A stretch of 64,000 nucleotides of DNA from Paenibacillus guangzhouensis (GCF_009363075.1 NZ_CP045293.1:5739501-5803500); one strand, 5' to 3'. Counted from the stretch's first letter, positions 18,056 through 26,554 are shown. Notes: generated by a model from the letters alone, not told the origin. Made by a program: numbers and translations.

Positions 18056-19588
18056 TTAATGCGACGCGGCATACCCATCTTCCTGTGCAGTCGGATCCAG
18101 CTTCTCTCGGCTCATGAAGAACGCGGCGACCAGCGCCAGGATCGCGGGAACCAGGCTCCATGCAAAGGTGGAGATGATGGAGTTCGTTAACCCCATTTTA
18201 ATGCTGCTTAGCGTGCTTACATCGAAGGTTTTGCTTAAAGCGGGGTTCAGCAGGATATAAGGGTCGCTGTAATTGAAGTCCGCCGGTACCTGCTGTGCGC
18301 CTTGACTTGCAAAAGTTTGCGTCAGCTTGCTCGTGAGCAGATGGCTCTGAATGATCCCGAAAATCGTGATGCCTAGCGTCATGCCGAGTGAACGGTTAAA
18401 ATTCAGCGTTGAACTCGCCGCTCCGCGTTGCGTAGCTGGGAACGAATGGATGGCCGAGCTGCTTAGCACGGAGAAGGACGCACCGACGCCAAGACCGACG
18501 AGAACCATGTATGCCGTAATGAGGATACGCGGTGAATCCATCGACAATCCTGCCAGAAGAGCCAGCCCCGCAATCAGGATGAAGAGCGGCGGAATCATAA
18601 TCGTCCGGTAAGGCAGCTTCGCCATTAAGAATCCGCCGACGGTTGCCGTGACGACGGAACCGATCATCATCGGGAGCAGCACGAGACCTGAGCTTGATGC
18701 CGTTCCGCCAAGAACGCCTTGAATGTAGATCGGGATGAACATGGCTGCGGACATGTACGCGGCGCCGCTGAATACCGCAATCATGTTACTGGTCGTATAG
18801 AGTCGATTCTGGAACATGCGGAAGGAAATGATCGGTTCGGCAGCTCTGCGTTCGACGAATACAAGTAATGTGGCGAACACCAAGAACCCTGCGAACAAAC
18901 TAGTGATCTGCGGAGAGCTCCAAGCGAATTCTTTGCCGCCAAGCTCAAGCCCTAACATGAGGCAGATGACAGCGCCAATGAGCAGGGATGCACCAAGAAA
19001 ATCGATGCTCTGCTTGGAATGAACTGCAGATTCTTTGTAGAAGATCAAGACCAGAAGGAATGCGACGAACCCAAGCGGCAGATTAATATAGAAAATCCAT
19101 TCCCATTGCAAGTGATCTGTAATAAATCCACCGAGCATTGGAGCGACGACGCTCGAAAGGCCGAATAGTGCGCCGAACATGCCTGTCATTTTGCCACGAT
19201 TCTCTGGGGGAACGATATCGAACATGATCGTGAAGGCGATCGACACCATCGCGCCTGCGCCAATGCCTTGGACTGCGCGGTACAGACTAAGCTGGATAAT
19301 CGATTCAGCGGTGCCGCATAAGGCGGATCCGAACATGAATACAATGATCCCGAAAATAAAGAAGCGTTTGCGTCCGTACATATCGGAGAGCTTGCCGAAG
19401 ATCGGCATGCCTGCCATCTCTGCAACCATATAAGCGGATGTGACCCAGACGAATTTGTCCAATCCACCCATTTGACCGACGATGGTGCCCATGGCGGTTG
19501 CGACGATCGTATTATCCATGGAGGCCATGAGGATTGCGAGCAAGAGTCCCGCGATAATAACCCCAATGTTGTTGTGTATCCTATTCAT
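18056..19588 (-). CDS. MFS drug efflux transporter, DHA2 (EmrB/QacA) family
   Basis: 510 residues, the length of 14-helix DHA2 exporters. Near the N-terminus LLLAILMASMDNTIVATAM is the family's first helix, and GKLSDMYGRKRFF is the MFS motif A between helices 2 and 3. Start at ATG 19588 with AAAGGA upstream; the 21-residue extension to 19651 is unlikely. It heads an operon with the WYL regulator and the SDR. The substrate is unknown, probably a hydrophobic toxic compound. Confidence 0.92.
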   Translation of the reverse strand: MNRIHNNIGVIIAGLLLAILMASMDNTIVATAMGTIVGQMGGLDKFVWVTSAYMVAEMAGMPIFGKLSDMYGRKRFFIFGIIVFMFGSALCGTAESIIQLSLYRAVQGIGAGAMVSIAFTIMFDIVPPENRGKMTGMFGALFGLSSVVAPMLGGFITDHLQWEWIFYINLPLGFVAFLLVLIFYKESAVHSKQSIDFLGASLLIGAVICLMLGLELGGKEFAWSSPQITSLFAGFLVFATLLVFVERRAAEPIISFRMFQNRLYTTSNMIAVFSGAAYMSAAMFIPIYIQGVLGGTASSSGLVLLPMMIGSVVTATVGGFLMAKLPYRTIMIPPLFILIAGLALLAGLSMDSPRILITAYMVLVGLGVGASFSVLSSSAIHSFPATQRGAASSTLNFNRSLGMTLGITIFGIIQSHLLTSKLTQTFASQGAQQVPADFNYSDPYILLNPALSKTFDVSTLSSIKMGLTNSIISTFAWSLVPAILALVAAFFMSREKLDPTAQEDGYAASH

Positions 19589-19798
19589 TTTACATTCATT
19601 CCTTTCAGTGATGGTCACGTCGTGAACCGGATTTGAACCTATCGTACACAACCATTGTTGACATCTGTCTGTCAGGGTTCTGGGGGAAGATCTCAGTTTT
19701 TTTGAAATGTCTTCATGAATTTTGTAAATTTAGTAGTCATATCCTTATTTTCCATGTAGAATATGAAGCAATTTCTCATCGAAAGGTGGAGGTGTCTG

Positions 19799-20020
19799 AT
19801 GCACGTAACATCTGGAGGCGGAATGCTCATCGGGTTCATCCCGATATTGATGCTGCTGGTCTACGCTTTGTTAATCGGTCTCGGGATCTACTTGCTGCTT
19901 CTTCTCATCCAACTCGCGAAGCGGGGAGTAGAGCTGCTTGATCTACAAATTGCAGAGAAGCGACGGGCTAGACGCGATGATATGAATCGGGATGATCCGG
20001 GTGGGAATGATGTTCAGTAA
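19799..20020 (+). CDS. Small membrane protein
   Basis: 73 residues: one long hydrophobic segment near 9-38 and a basic, then acidic, soluble tail (EKRRARRDDMNRDDPGG). ATG 19799 has GGTGGAGGTG upstream. No family recognised. It lies 28 nt before the GNAT gene and may be cotranscribed with it. Confidence 0.6.
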   Translation: MHVTSGGGMLIGFIPILMLLVYALLIGLGIYLLLLLIQLAKRGVELLDLQIAEKRRARRDDMNRDDPGGNDVQ

Positions 20021-20048
20021 ATAACACATCTTAAGGAGGAGATTGACG

Positions 20049-20864
20049 ATGTACGAGACATTCGGTCCGGGGGATGAGGTGCTGCAATCAATCGCTTTCA
20101 TCCAAGATGAAGTACCCTATACACTGATACATAGCATTGTTGGTGGGGGAGATGCAGTCAGCTATAAGTCGCGTGACGGGCAAGTGGTCTATGCGCAGAC
20201 CCCCGGTTATCGGGGCTGGGTCTGGATAAGTAAACACATGCAAGGCATGGAGCGTGAGGAGCGATTACGTACATTATGCGCCGCGCTAGGTGACGTCAAG
20301 GTACCGGGGCTGGCGGGCGATCCGGATATCGTGCTGGCGATGGCCTCACTGTACGCTGCTGCGCATGGCGTCGCTTATCATCCGCGCATGGAGCTGCAAG
20401 CTTATCAGTGCCGGGTTCCGAAGCTGCCTGAAGGGGTTATGGGCGTATGCCAAGCCGCGACGGCACGAGACGTATTAGACGTTGCGCGGTTCCTCGTGGA
20501 ATTCACTCTCGATGCCTATGGAAATACGGTTGATCTCGCTTCGCAGATGCAGGACGCGGATCGGCTCATCCGATCAGGCAATTTGTATCTGTGGAAGGTG
20601 AATGGCGAGTCGGTATCGATGGCGAATATCGCAGGCCGTACGCCGCGGCATGCGCGAATCAATGCTGTCTGTACGCCGCGAGCGTATCGGAAGCAGGGTT
20701 ATGCAAGTGCGCTTGTGGCGGAGGTATGCCGTATCATTCTGGCGGAAGGACTCACCCCGATTTTGTATGCTGATGGAGCTAACCCTAATTCTAATCGGGT
20801 CTATCAGCAGATTGGATTCGAAGCGAGCGGGAAGATTCAAGAGATCGATTTTATTAGGGAATAA
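20049..20864 (+). CDS. GNAT-family N-acetyltransferase
   Basis: 271 residues. The C-terminal GNAT core is clear: AVCTPRAYRKQGYASALVAEVC (acetyl-CoA pyrophosphate loop R/Q-x-x-G-x-A) and LYADGANPNSNRVYQQIGFE. The first 130 residues form the N-terminal domain of the two-domain GNAT subgroup. ATG 20049 is eight bases after AAGGAGGA. Substrate unknown. Confidence 0.88.
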   Translation: MYETFGPGDEVLQSIAFIQDEVPYTLIHSIVGGGDAVSYKSRDGQVVYAQTPGYRGWVWISKHMQGMEREERLRTLCAALGDVKVPGLAGDPDIVLAMASLYAAAHGVAYHPRMELQAYQCRVPKLPEGVMGVCQAATARDVLDVARFLVEFTLDAYGNTVDLASQMQDADRLIRSGNLYLWKVNGESVSMANIAGRTPRHARINAVCTPRAYRKQGYASALVAEVCRIILAEGLTPILYADGANPNSNRVYQQIGFEASGKIQEIDFIRE

Positions 20865-20884
20865 TAGGGTATATGACGTAGCGA

Positions 20885-20929
20885 AACGACTTTCTTCCAT
20901 GACGTGATGGAGAGGGAGGTCGTTTTTTT
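20885..20929 (+). terminator. Terminator after the GNAT gene
   Basis: AACGAC and GTCGTT form the base of the stem with TTCCAT/ATGGA inside, followed by seven T. Confidence 0.85.
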
Positions 20930-21001
20930 GTGTTGTCAAACGTTAAAATCTGTGCTATTTTGAAGCATAGAACCAATCATCCTATGTTTGGAGGTATTCG
21001 A

Positions 21002-21664
21002 TTGAAATTACAGAAAGCCACACGTGTCACCTTAACCGAACAAATCGCAGCGCAGCTGGATCAGCTGATTCAATCTGGCGCATGGCCTGTAGGGCAGCGA
21101 ATTCCGGCCGAACCGGAATTGGTGGAACAGCTCGGTGTTAGCCGCAATACGGTGCGTGAAGCAGTCAAGGCGCTGATCCATGCGGGGTTGCTGGAAGCAA
21201 GGCAAGGAGACGGAACTTATGTCTGCTCGAAGAGCGACCTCGGCGCTGCATTGAATCGCCGGTTCAAGAAAGCCGATCTGATCGAGATTCTGGAGGTGCG
21301 GTACGCCCTTGAGCAAGAAGCAGCACGGCTTGCGGCTGAACGGCGAACAGAAGAAGACGTTGTCTATCTGAAGCAATGCTTAGCGAATTATTTAGATTCC
21401 CGCGGGAAATCGCATTATATCGATGTCGACATGGAGCTTCACAAAGCCATTGTTCTCGCGACGCACAATAACGTCCTCATCGATCTCTACGATCATATGA
21501 CAGACGCGGTCATGGCGACGATTCATCAATCGACCCATGAGGAGATTGAAGAGCAGCATGTGCAGGTCCATACGCAGTTAATTCACCATATTATCAATCA
21601 GGACGCCGATGCGGCGGTGACAACCCTTCGTCATTTGCTACACATTTCCGAGAGTGTCATCTAG
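21002..21664 (+). CDS. GntR-family regulator, FadR/FCD subgroup
   Basis: 220 residues from a TTG start that lies six bases after GGAGGT; an in-frame ATG at 20984 would bury the ribosome site. The winged HTH spans about residues 10-75 (GQRIPAEPELVEQLGVSRNTVREAVKAL), and an all-helical FCD effector domain with its histidine metal ligands follows (DMELHKAIVLATHN, HVQVHTQLIHHI). It lies 40 nt upstream of a CynX-type transporter, which it probably controls. Confidence 0.9.
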   Translation: MKLQKATRVTLTEQIAAQLDQLIQSGAWPVGQRIPAEPELVEQLGVSRNTVREAVKALIHAGLLEARQGDGTYVCSKSDLGAALNRRFKKADLIEILEVRYALEQEAARLAAERRTEEDVVYLKQCLANYLDSRGKSHYIDVDMELHKAIVLATHNNVLIDLYDHMTDAVMATIHQSTHEEIEEQHVQVHTQLIHHIINQDADAAVTTLRHLLHISESVI

Positions 21665-21704
21665 ACCCTTCGATAGATTAGCTAGATAAGGAGTAAGGAG
21701 TTAT

Positions 21705-22934
21705 ATGAGTTCACGCACAAGAAATTTGACCTTATTGTTTGTATGTATATTATTGGTTGCAGCGAATCTGAGAGCGCCGATTACGGGACTCGGTCCCGTT
21801 GTGGGACTGATTCGGGAAGATACGGGCCTGTCCGGCACGGTGATTGGCTTGCTTACGACGCTGACCTTGATCGCTTTTGCCGTTATCTCTCCGCTGGTTC
21901 CAGGCCTTGCGAGACGATTCGGTATGGAGCTCACGCTAATCGTCAGTCTCGTCGTGTTGACCGTTGGTGTTATTGTTCGTTCATTGCCTTCAGCCTTCGC
22001 TTTGTTCTTCGGAACGGCCTTGCTAGGCCTTGCGATTGCCGTCGGGAATGTGCTTGTCCCGACGATGATTAAACGCGACTTTCCTCAGAAGGTAGGGCTG
22101 ATGACCGGGGTCTACTCTTCCTTCATGAATTTATGGGCAGCGGTCGCTTCAGGGCTTGCGATTCCGCTCGCCGAAGGCGCTAACCTGGGGTGGCGGGGAT
22201 CGCTTGCCGTATGGGGCGTGCTGACGGTCATCGCGTTAATCGCTTGGTTGCCGCAGCTTCGTTACCGACAGGCGCCGCAACAAGGCGGCCAGCAAGCCAA
22301 GGGCTCGCGCATCAATCTATGGCGTTCCGGACTTGCATGGTACGTAACCTTATTCATGGGGGTTCAGTCATTTTTCTTCTACGTTAACATTACGTGGCTG
22401 CCTGAAATTCTGCACGCGCAAGGCATGAGCACAGAAACAGCGGGTTGGATGATGTTCTTATTGCAGCTCGTAAGTCTTCCAGCGTCCTTCTTGACGCCGA
22501 TCATTGCAGCGCGGTTGAAGAGCCAACGGGTGATCGCGCTCTCCGTGGCTGCAGGATTCGGAATCGGATACGTGCTGTTGCTAACGGGAGGATTGTTCCT
22601 GACGGTGATCGGCACGAGCCTGATTGGGATTGCCGGCGGAGCGGGCTTCAGCTTGGCGGTTATGTTCTTCGCACTGCGCACACGTACGGTACTGGAAGCG
22701 GCAGAGATGTCAGGCATGGCTCAGTCGGTAGGATATTTCATTGCAGCGATTGGTCCAATGCTGTTCGGATTGCTTCATGATCTGACTCAGAGCTGGACGG
22801 TCACTTATATTACACTCTTCGTTACGGTGGTCATCCTCGCCGTCCTCGGTTTCGGAGCGGGCAAGAATGCATATGTTGTGGCAACATCGCCATCCAGCAC
22901 AGCCGAAGGTTCGCTTCGGAAGAAGACATCGTAA
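21705..22934 (+). CDS. CynX/NimT-family MFS transporter
   Basis: 409 residues with about 12 transmembrane helices. NLRAPITGLGPVVGLI in the first helix is the signature of the CynX/NimT (YeaN) group, whose members carry cyanate or nitroimidazole-type compounds; substrates are mostly unproven. It follows the FadR-type regulator directly and is closed by a terminator, forming a two-gene regulator/transporter unit. Confidence 0.9.
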   Translation: MSSRTRNLTLLFVCILLVAANLRAPITGLGPVVGLIREDTGLSGTVIGLLTTLTLIAFAVISPLVPGLARRFGMELTLIVSLVVLTVGVIVRSLPSAFALFFGTALLGLAIAVGNVLVPTMIKRDFPQKVGLMTGVYSSFMNLWAAVASGLAIPLAEGANLGWRGSLAVWGVLTVIALIAWLPQLRYRQAPQQGGQQAKGSRINLWRSGLAWYVTLFMGVQSFFFYVNITWLPEILHAQGMSTETAGWMMFLLQLVSLPASFLTPIIAARLKSQRVIALSVAAGFGIGYVLLLTGGLFLTVIGTSLIGIAGGAGFSLAVMFFALRTRTVLEAAEMSGMAQSVGYFIAAIGPMLFGLLHDLTQSWTVTYITLFVTVVILAVLGFGAGKNAYVVATSPSSTAEGSLRKKTS

Positions 22935-22952
22935 TAGCATAATGCAGCATGT

Positions 22953-22983
22953 AAAACCTCAGTCTCTAGACTGAGGTTTTTTC
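22953..22983 (+). terminator. Terminator after the CynX-type gene
   Basis: AAAACCTCAGTCT and its exact complement AGACTGAGGTTTT meet at a short loop and run into T residues. Confidence 0.92.
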
Positions 22984-23052
22984 CTTTTGCAGTCTGATTC
23001 TAATCCCGAGAAATGGTTGTACAATAGTAATATACGAGAGACGGATCATGAG

Positions 23053-23589
23053 ATGGAGAATAGGTGGGATGAGCAGATGATGCAATGGATGCATCCTTTG
23101 ATGGCTTTTATGACGAGGCGGTTCGGAGGGCTTCAAGAAATCGATTACCAGTGGCCTTCGCCACAATTCCCGGTGATTAGTATTCGAAGCAATGCGAATC
23201 AATATCGCAGCGGATTCGGAACGCGCCCTAAGGTTGCGATCGGTCTGATCGCGATTGGTGACATTGCTGTGGGACTTGTCGCATGCGGTGCGATCAGCTT
23301 CGGTATTTTATCCTTCGGTGCAATTGCCTTAGGCATATGGCTTGCGCTCGGTGCAGTCGCGATGAGCGGTTCACTGGCAGCTGGCGCTGTGGCGATCGCC
23401 TCCGGTATTTCCGTTGGCGCCGTCGCGATAGGTGAATGGGCACTAGGCGCCGTCGCTATCGCAGAGAAAGCGTTGGGCGTTGTTAGTATCGGGGAATGGG
23501 CCTTTGGGGTCGTAGCGATTGGAGCACATGGATTCGGACTGATTCCAATCATCGGGGATTTGTTCGAGTGGTTCTTCCGTTTGTTCTAG
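23053..23589 (+). CDS. Glycine-rich decapeptide-repeat membrane protein
   Basis: About 178 residues from ATG 23053 (the frame is open from 22987, and no start has a convincing ribosome site). After an N-terminal soluble part with Met- and Trp-rich helices, residues from about 60 to 165 form roughly ten repeats of about ten residues of the type AVAIGEWALG. Glycine and small residues recur at fixed spacing. The whole block is hydrophobic and ends in LFEWFFRLF. This could be a membrane-associated or beta-helix-like stack. No function can be assigned. Confidence 0.75.
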   Translation: MENRWDEQMMQWMHPLMAFMTRRFGGLQEIDYQWPSPQFPVISIRSNANQYRSGFGTRPKVAIGLIAIGDIAVGLVACGAISFGILSFGAIALGIWLALGAVAMSGSLAAGAVAIASGISVGAVAIGEWALGAVAIAEKALGVVSIGEWAFGVVAIGAHGFGLIPIIGDLFEWFFRLF

Positions 23590-23643
23590 GGATCCATCAT
23601 TCGTTATAATAGAGTGGACAGGGAAATCCTGGTTCAAGGGACC

Positions 23644-23659
23644 TATCGGGTATCCGATA
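23644..23659. promoter_or_regulatory. Palindrome upstream of the heme monooxygenase
   Basis: TATCGG and CCGATA flank GTAT, a perfect 6-bp inverted repeat in the leader of the IsdG-like gene. It could be an operator or a small hairpin and is not a recognisable Fur box. Confidence 0.4.
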
Positions 23660-23691
23660 AGCTCTAATCATGCATAGCGGAGGCGAGAGAG

Positions 23692-24000
23692 ATGTTAGTC
23701 GTAACGAATACAATTCGGATCAAAGAAGGATTCGGCAGCAAAGTCGCAGAACGGTTCGCTGGGGCAAAAGGTGTTCAGACGATGCCGGGTTTTGTTCGAA
23801 TGGAAGCGTGGCTCGGGGCCGGACAAGAGGGCGAAGAAGAACTGAAGATCTGTACGGTGTGGGAGAATGAAGAGGCGTTCAAGAACTGGACATCCAGCGA
23901 GACGTTCCGTGAGTCCCACCGCGGTGCTGGCGACAGCAAGGAATATATGCTCGGTGCTTCGCTGAACAAATACCAGATGGTAGTTAGTCATCAAGCGTAA
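23692..24000 (+). CDS. IsdG/HmoA-like heme-degrading monooxygenase
   Basis: 102-residue ABM-fold protein. The catalytic triad of IsdG enzymes (Asn7, Trp67, His77 in Staphylococcus aureus IsdG) is matched by Asn6, Trp66 and His76 here, in VTNTIRIK, FKNWTSS and RESHRG. Such enzymes open heme to release iron in the cytoplasm. AGCGGAGGCGAGAG precedes the ATG. It is a single-gene unit with no heme-uptake genes nearby. Confidence 0.88.
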   Translation: MLVVTNTIRIKEGFGSKVAERFAGAKGVQTMPGFVRMEAWLGAGQEGEEELKICTVWENEEAFKNWTSSETFRESHRGAGDSKEYMLGASLNKYQMVVSHQA

Positions 24001-24011
24001 GCATAACAGGG

Positions 24012-24038
24012 GAGGAGGCCGATCGAGGTCTCCTTTTT
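24012..24038 (+). terminator. Terminator after the heme monooxygenase
   Basis: GGAGGCC pairs with GGTCTCC (one wobble) around GATCGA and is followed by five T. Confidence 0.7.
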
Positions 24039-24062
24039 GCTTGTTCTTGGGCGACGTGCCTC

Positions 24063-24668
24063 CTAATCCACCTTGGCGCCGTAGGCCCGCAGAAATTGAG
24101 CCGCCTGCGTAAAGTCCATGCGTGCTCCCTTCACCTCGATTGATTTGAAGTCCACGCCATTCATGTTCGCATCGCGCAGATCGGCTCCTTGCAGATTGGC
24201 TTTGGCCAGATGCGCGCGCGTCAGATCGCATCCGCGAAGATTCGCTTTCTCCAAGTTCGCGCCATAGAAGTCGGTCTCGACGAATCGGATATCGCGCAGA
24301 TCCTGCTTCGCGAGCCGGGTGTATCGAAGGTTGGTGTAGGACCAGTCGCCTCGTTCCAGTGTAATGCCGTCCATATTGGTCTTGGAGAAGTCGGACCCGA
24401 CGAGCTTGCAGTTCGTGAATCTGGACACGAAGAGGTTCGCCTCATTGAAGCTACAATTCTCGAATGCCGTGTCGGTATGCATGGAGCCATTGAGCTGCGC
24501 GCCGTGGAAATTGCACTCGATGAACCGGCAGCCGGCCGTCGTGAATTCTTCTAGGGAGGTGCCTTGGAATTTGCAGCGTTCGAAGGTGCAGCGAATGAGC
24601 TCGCCGAATCGGAGATCCCGCCCGCTAAAGTTCACCTCTTGAAAATGTTCGTCGACATATTGATACAT
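24063..24668 (-). CDS. Qnr-like pentapeptide-repeat protein (downstream copy)
   Basis: 201 residues made almost wholly of A(D/N)LXX-type pentapeptides (for example ANLEKANLRGCDLTRAHLAK), which fold as a right-handed quadrilateral beta-helix. The C-terminus (MDFTQAAQFLRAYGAKVD) resembles the dimerisation helix of Qnr proteins. Qnr and MfpA mimic DNA and shield topoisomerases; the role here is inferred only from this likeness. It lies 37 nt after a second pentapeptide gene in the same operon. Confidence 0.87.
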   Translation of the reverse strand: MYQYVDEHFQEVNFSGRDLRFGELIRCTFERCKFQGTSLEEFTTAGCRFIECNFHGAQLNGSMHTDTAFENCSFNEANLFVSRFTNCKLVGSDFSKTNMDGITLERGDWSYTNLRYTRLAKQDLRDIRFVETDFYGANLEKANLRGCDLTRAHLAKANLQGADLRDANMNGVDFKSIEVKGARMDFTQAAQFLRAYGAKVD

Positions 24669-24705
24669 AATGTCATCCCCCCATACGTTGAAGATTAGTG
24701 CGTAA

Positions 24706-25338
24706 TTATTTAATAACTAGCCCGAGCAGTCCAGCAAAAGAGGAAGCGTGCTTCGGCGCAATGATGCATCCTCTTAAATCCTCAATCTCCACAATCAATT
24801 CATTGAATTCACAGCTGCTCAGATCGATGCCTTCCAGCTTGGCGCCGGAGAATATCGCCTGATCGATGTGGCAGTGGTCCAATTCGGTTTTGAGCAAGGT
24901 GGACTGCCAGTAGTCTGCTTGCTTGAAGGAGCTGTCTTCGAAGACAGTCTGCTTGAACTTCGCTTGGCGGAAATTCGCATAATCGCCGATACAGCGCTTG
25001 AATCGCACATTTTGGAATCGCGTCTCGGTGAAGTCGGTTCCCATTAGCTTGCAGTTGACGAATAACACGCGATGCATGAAGGCCTCGGTCAGATTGACGT
25101 TAGAGAGGTCGCAGGATTCGAAAATGACATCGGTCAGCTCCATCTGCGTCAATGTGGACGCTGTGACTGTGACGTTCTTGAAGTGAACCTTCTCGAAGGA
25201 GACCTTGGACGCCTCCTGCTCCTCGATGACCATGTCGGAGAACGTCCCAAGATGATATTCCTCTTTTGAGCGCAGGGTATAGATCAGAGGCAGTTCTGTG
25301 AGTTCTGCTGGTATTTTAGGTTCATCGATCTTTATCAT
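24706..25338 (-). CDS. Qnr-like pentapeptide-repeat protein (upstream copy)
   Basis: 210 residues. An N-terminal lead of about 30 residues is followed by pentapeptide repeats (TQMELTDVIFESCDLSNVNL, GTDFTETRFQNVRFKRC). It ends in a helix LRGCIIAPKHASSFAGLLGL, again like the Qnr C-terminal dimer segment. Its start overlaps the end of the LipL-type gene by 17 nt, so the two are translationally coupled. Sequence identity to the downstream copy is low, so the pair is ancient or assembled. Confidence 0.87.
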   Translation of the reverse strand: MIKIDEPKIPAELTELPLIYTLRSKEEYHLGTFSDMVIEEQEASKVSFEKVHFKNVTVTASTLTQMELTDVIFESCDLSNVNLTEAFMHRVLFVNCKLMGTDFTETRFQNVRFKRCIGDYANFRQAKFKQTVFEDSSFKQADYWQSTLLKTELDHCHIDQAIFSGAKLEGIDLSSCEFNELIVEIEDLRGCIIAPKHASSFAGLLGLVIK

Positions 25339-26200
25339 ACGGTTCCTCCGTTCCTGTAGGAATGCCGTACCGTTCGCTTAGTGTTCTGGCCATCGCATGC
25401 ACGTCTTCGATGGAAGGGAGCGATAACGCGGAAGAAGCCATCTGCATGCCCTCTTTGGTCTGAAGGCTGCGAATGACTTGCTTCACCGCATCAGTGAATA
25501 CGTGCGATGCATCGTGGCCGATGTTCGTAAGTTCTTGCAGACTGGCGGTGCTCGACGCCTGCACGAGAGGATAATCAAGCTGCGCGGGATCGCCTCCTGC
25601 CGCTGCCAGGTCATAGAATCCGCGTGTGAGCTGCGTACGTTCTCGTCCGCTTCCTTCTGTGATGACGAAAGCCTGGACGATGTAAGCATGTGATTGTCTG
25701 CGCTGGGCAATGCCGCAGAACTTGCGCCCGGCGATACTAAGATCGAAATCCCCTGGGCAGAAAGCGCCGTGGATTTCCCCTTTTTCCACCCATGCGCTGG
25801 TGGCTTGCAGTGCTTCACGAATGAGCGCGTACATCTGCTCGAAATCATTGTGGAAATGGCGCTGCGTCTGAGCCGTCTTCGGCAAGATCAGCGAAATGTT
25901 CACGACGCCAAGGTCAAGAGGCACAGCCGCGCCGCCGGTATTGCGTACCGCAGTCGAGCGGCCTTGTGCTTCCAGCCAGGCTAAGGCTTCCGCTACTTGC
26001 GGCAATCGGCTGTCGCGTAGTCCAAGTACGAAGGCGCTCGGATGTCGCCACAGATGGCAGATCGCTGGGCCGCCGCGTCCGGTCTGCCGACAGAGGATCT
26101 CATCCAATGCGAAAGGATACAGAATGTCCGGTTCATTCAGATCATTCGTCCGATCCAGTAGCAGCATGTTTCTTAATCCGTCGAGTGGGTTGGTTGTCAT
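25322..26200 (-). CDS. lipL: Lipoate-ligase-fold octanoyltransferase, LipL-like
   Basis: 292 residues of the LplA/LipB/BPL fold. AVRNTGGAAVPLDLGVVNISLILP is the substrate-binding core. CPGDFDLSIAGRKFCGIAQRR carries Cys148, placed like the acyl-accepting cysteine of Bacillus subtilis LipL, which moves octanoyl groups from GcvH to E2 subunits. Start ATG 26200 has AAGGAGC ten bases upstream; the 70-residue upstream extension has no support. It is followed by two coupled pentapeptide genes, an unexpected partnership. Confidence 0.85.
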   Translation of the reverse strand: MTTNPLDGLRNMLLLDRTNDLNEPDILYPFALDEILCRQTGRGGPAICHLWRHPSAFVLGLRDSRLPQVAEALAWLEAQGRSTAVRNTGGAAVPLDLGVVNISLILPKTAQTQRHFHNDFEQMYALIREALQATSAWVEKGEIHGAFCPGDFDLSIAGRKFCGIAQRRQSHAYIVQAFVITEGSGRERTQLTRGFYDLAAAGGDPAQLDYPLVQASSTASLQELTNIGHDASHVFTDAVKQVIRSLQTKEGMQMASSALSLPSIEDVHAMARTLSERYGIPTGTEEPYDKDR

Positions 26201-26429
26201 TGCCTTTAGAGCTCCTTTGACCATGGGATGCATCGTTCGATTTGTTACTCCTATTATGGAACAGATGAAGGGCGCTCTGCAATGTTTGCGAGAGGCGAGA
26301 CCACCATGGCGTTCTATCACGGGCAATATCCGCGTAGTACCTGAGAACGCCGCAATGATCCTTCCTCTTGAGTTCGCATTGCTTATATGCATGTAACTGT
26401 TCTTTAACATAGATATCTGAGAGTGTCAT
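26142..26429 (-). CDS. Small hypothetical protein overlapping the LipL gene
   Basis: 95 residues from ATG 26429, which is preceded by GGGGGAA at proper distance. The first 60 residues are basic and helical (DIYVKEQLHAYKQ, VLRYYADIARDRTPWW). The 3' end overlaps the first 59 bases of the LipL-type gene in another frame and becomes low-complexity, so the true extent or reality of the gene is uncertain. No family recognised. Confidence 0.45.
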   Translation of the reverse strand: MTLSDIYVKEQLHAYKQCELKRKDHCGVLRYYADIARDRTPWWSRLSQTLQSALHLFHNRSNKSNDASHGQRSSKGNDNQPTRRIKKHAATGSDE

Positions 26430-26514
26430 ATTCAAATTCCCCCTTTATTTGAGTTCATTATGCTCTCGCCAACAAGGGAGAAAAAGAGTATAGTTTTATC
26501 TAAATATTTCCTCT

Positions 26515-26535
26515 TTTGACGTCATATTTGTCAAA
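26515..26535. promoter_or_regulatory. Inverted repeat at divergent promoters
   Basis: TTTGAC and GTCAAA form a perfect 6-bp inverted repeat with a nine-base spacer, 20 nt before the SgrR-like gene. Read on the minus strand it contains TTGACA, a -35 hexamer for the leftward operon. It is a candidate operator for the SgrR-like regulator. Confidence 0.45.
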
Positions 26536-26554
26536 TAGGGGAAAGGAGGTACCA

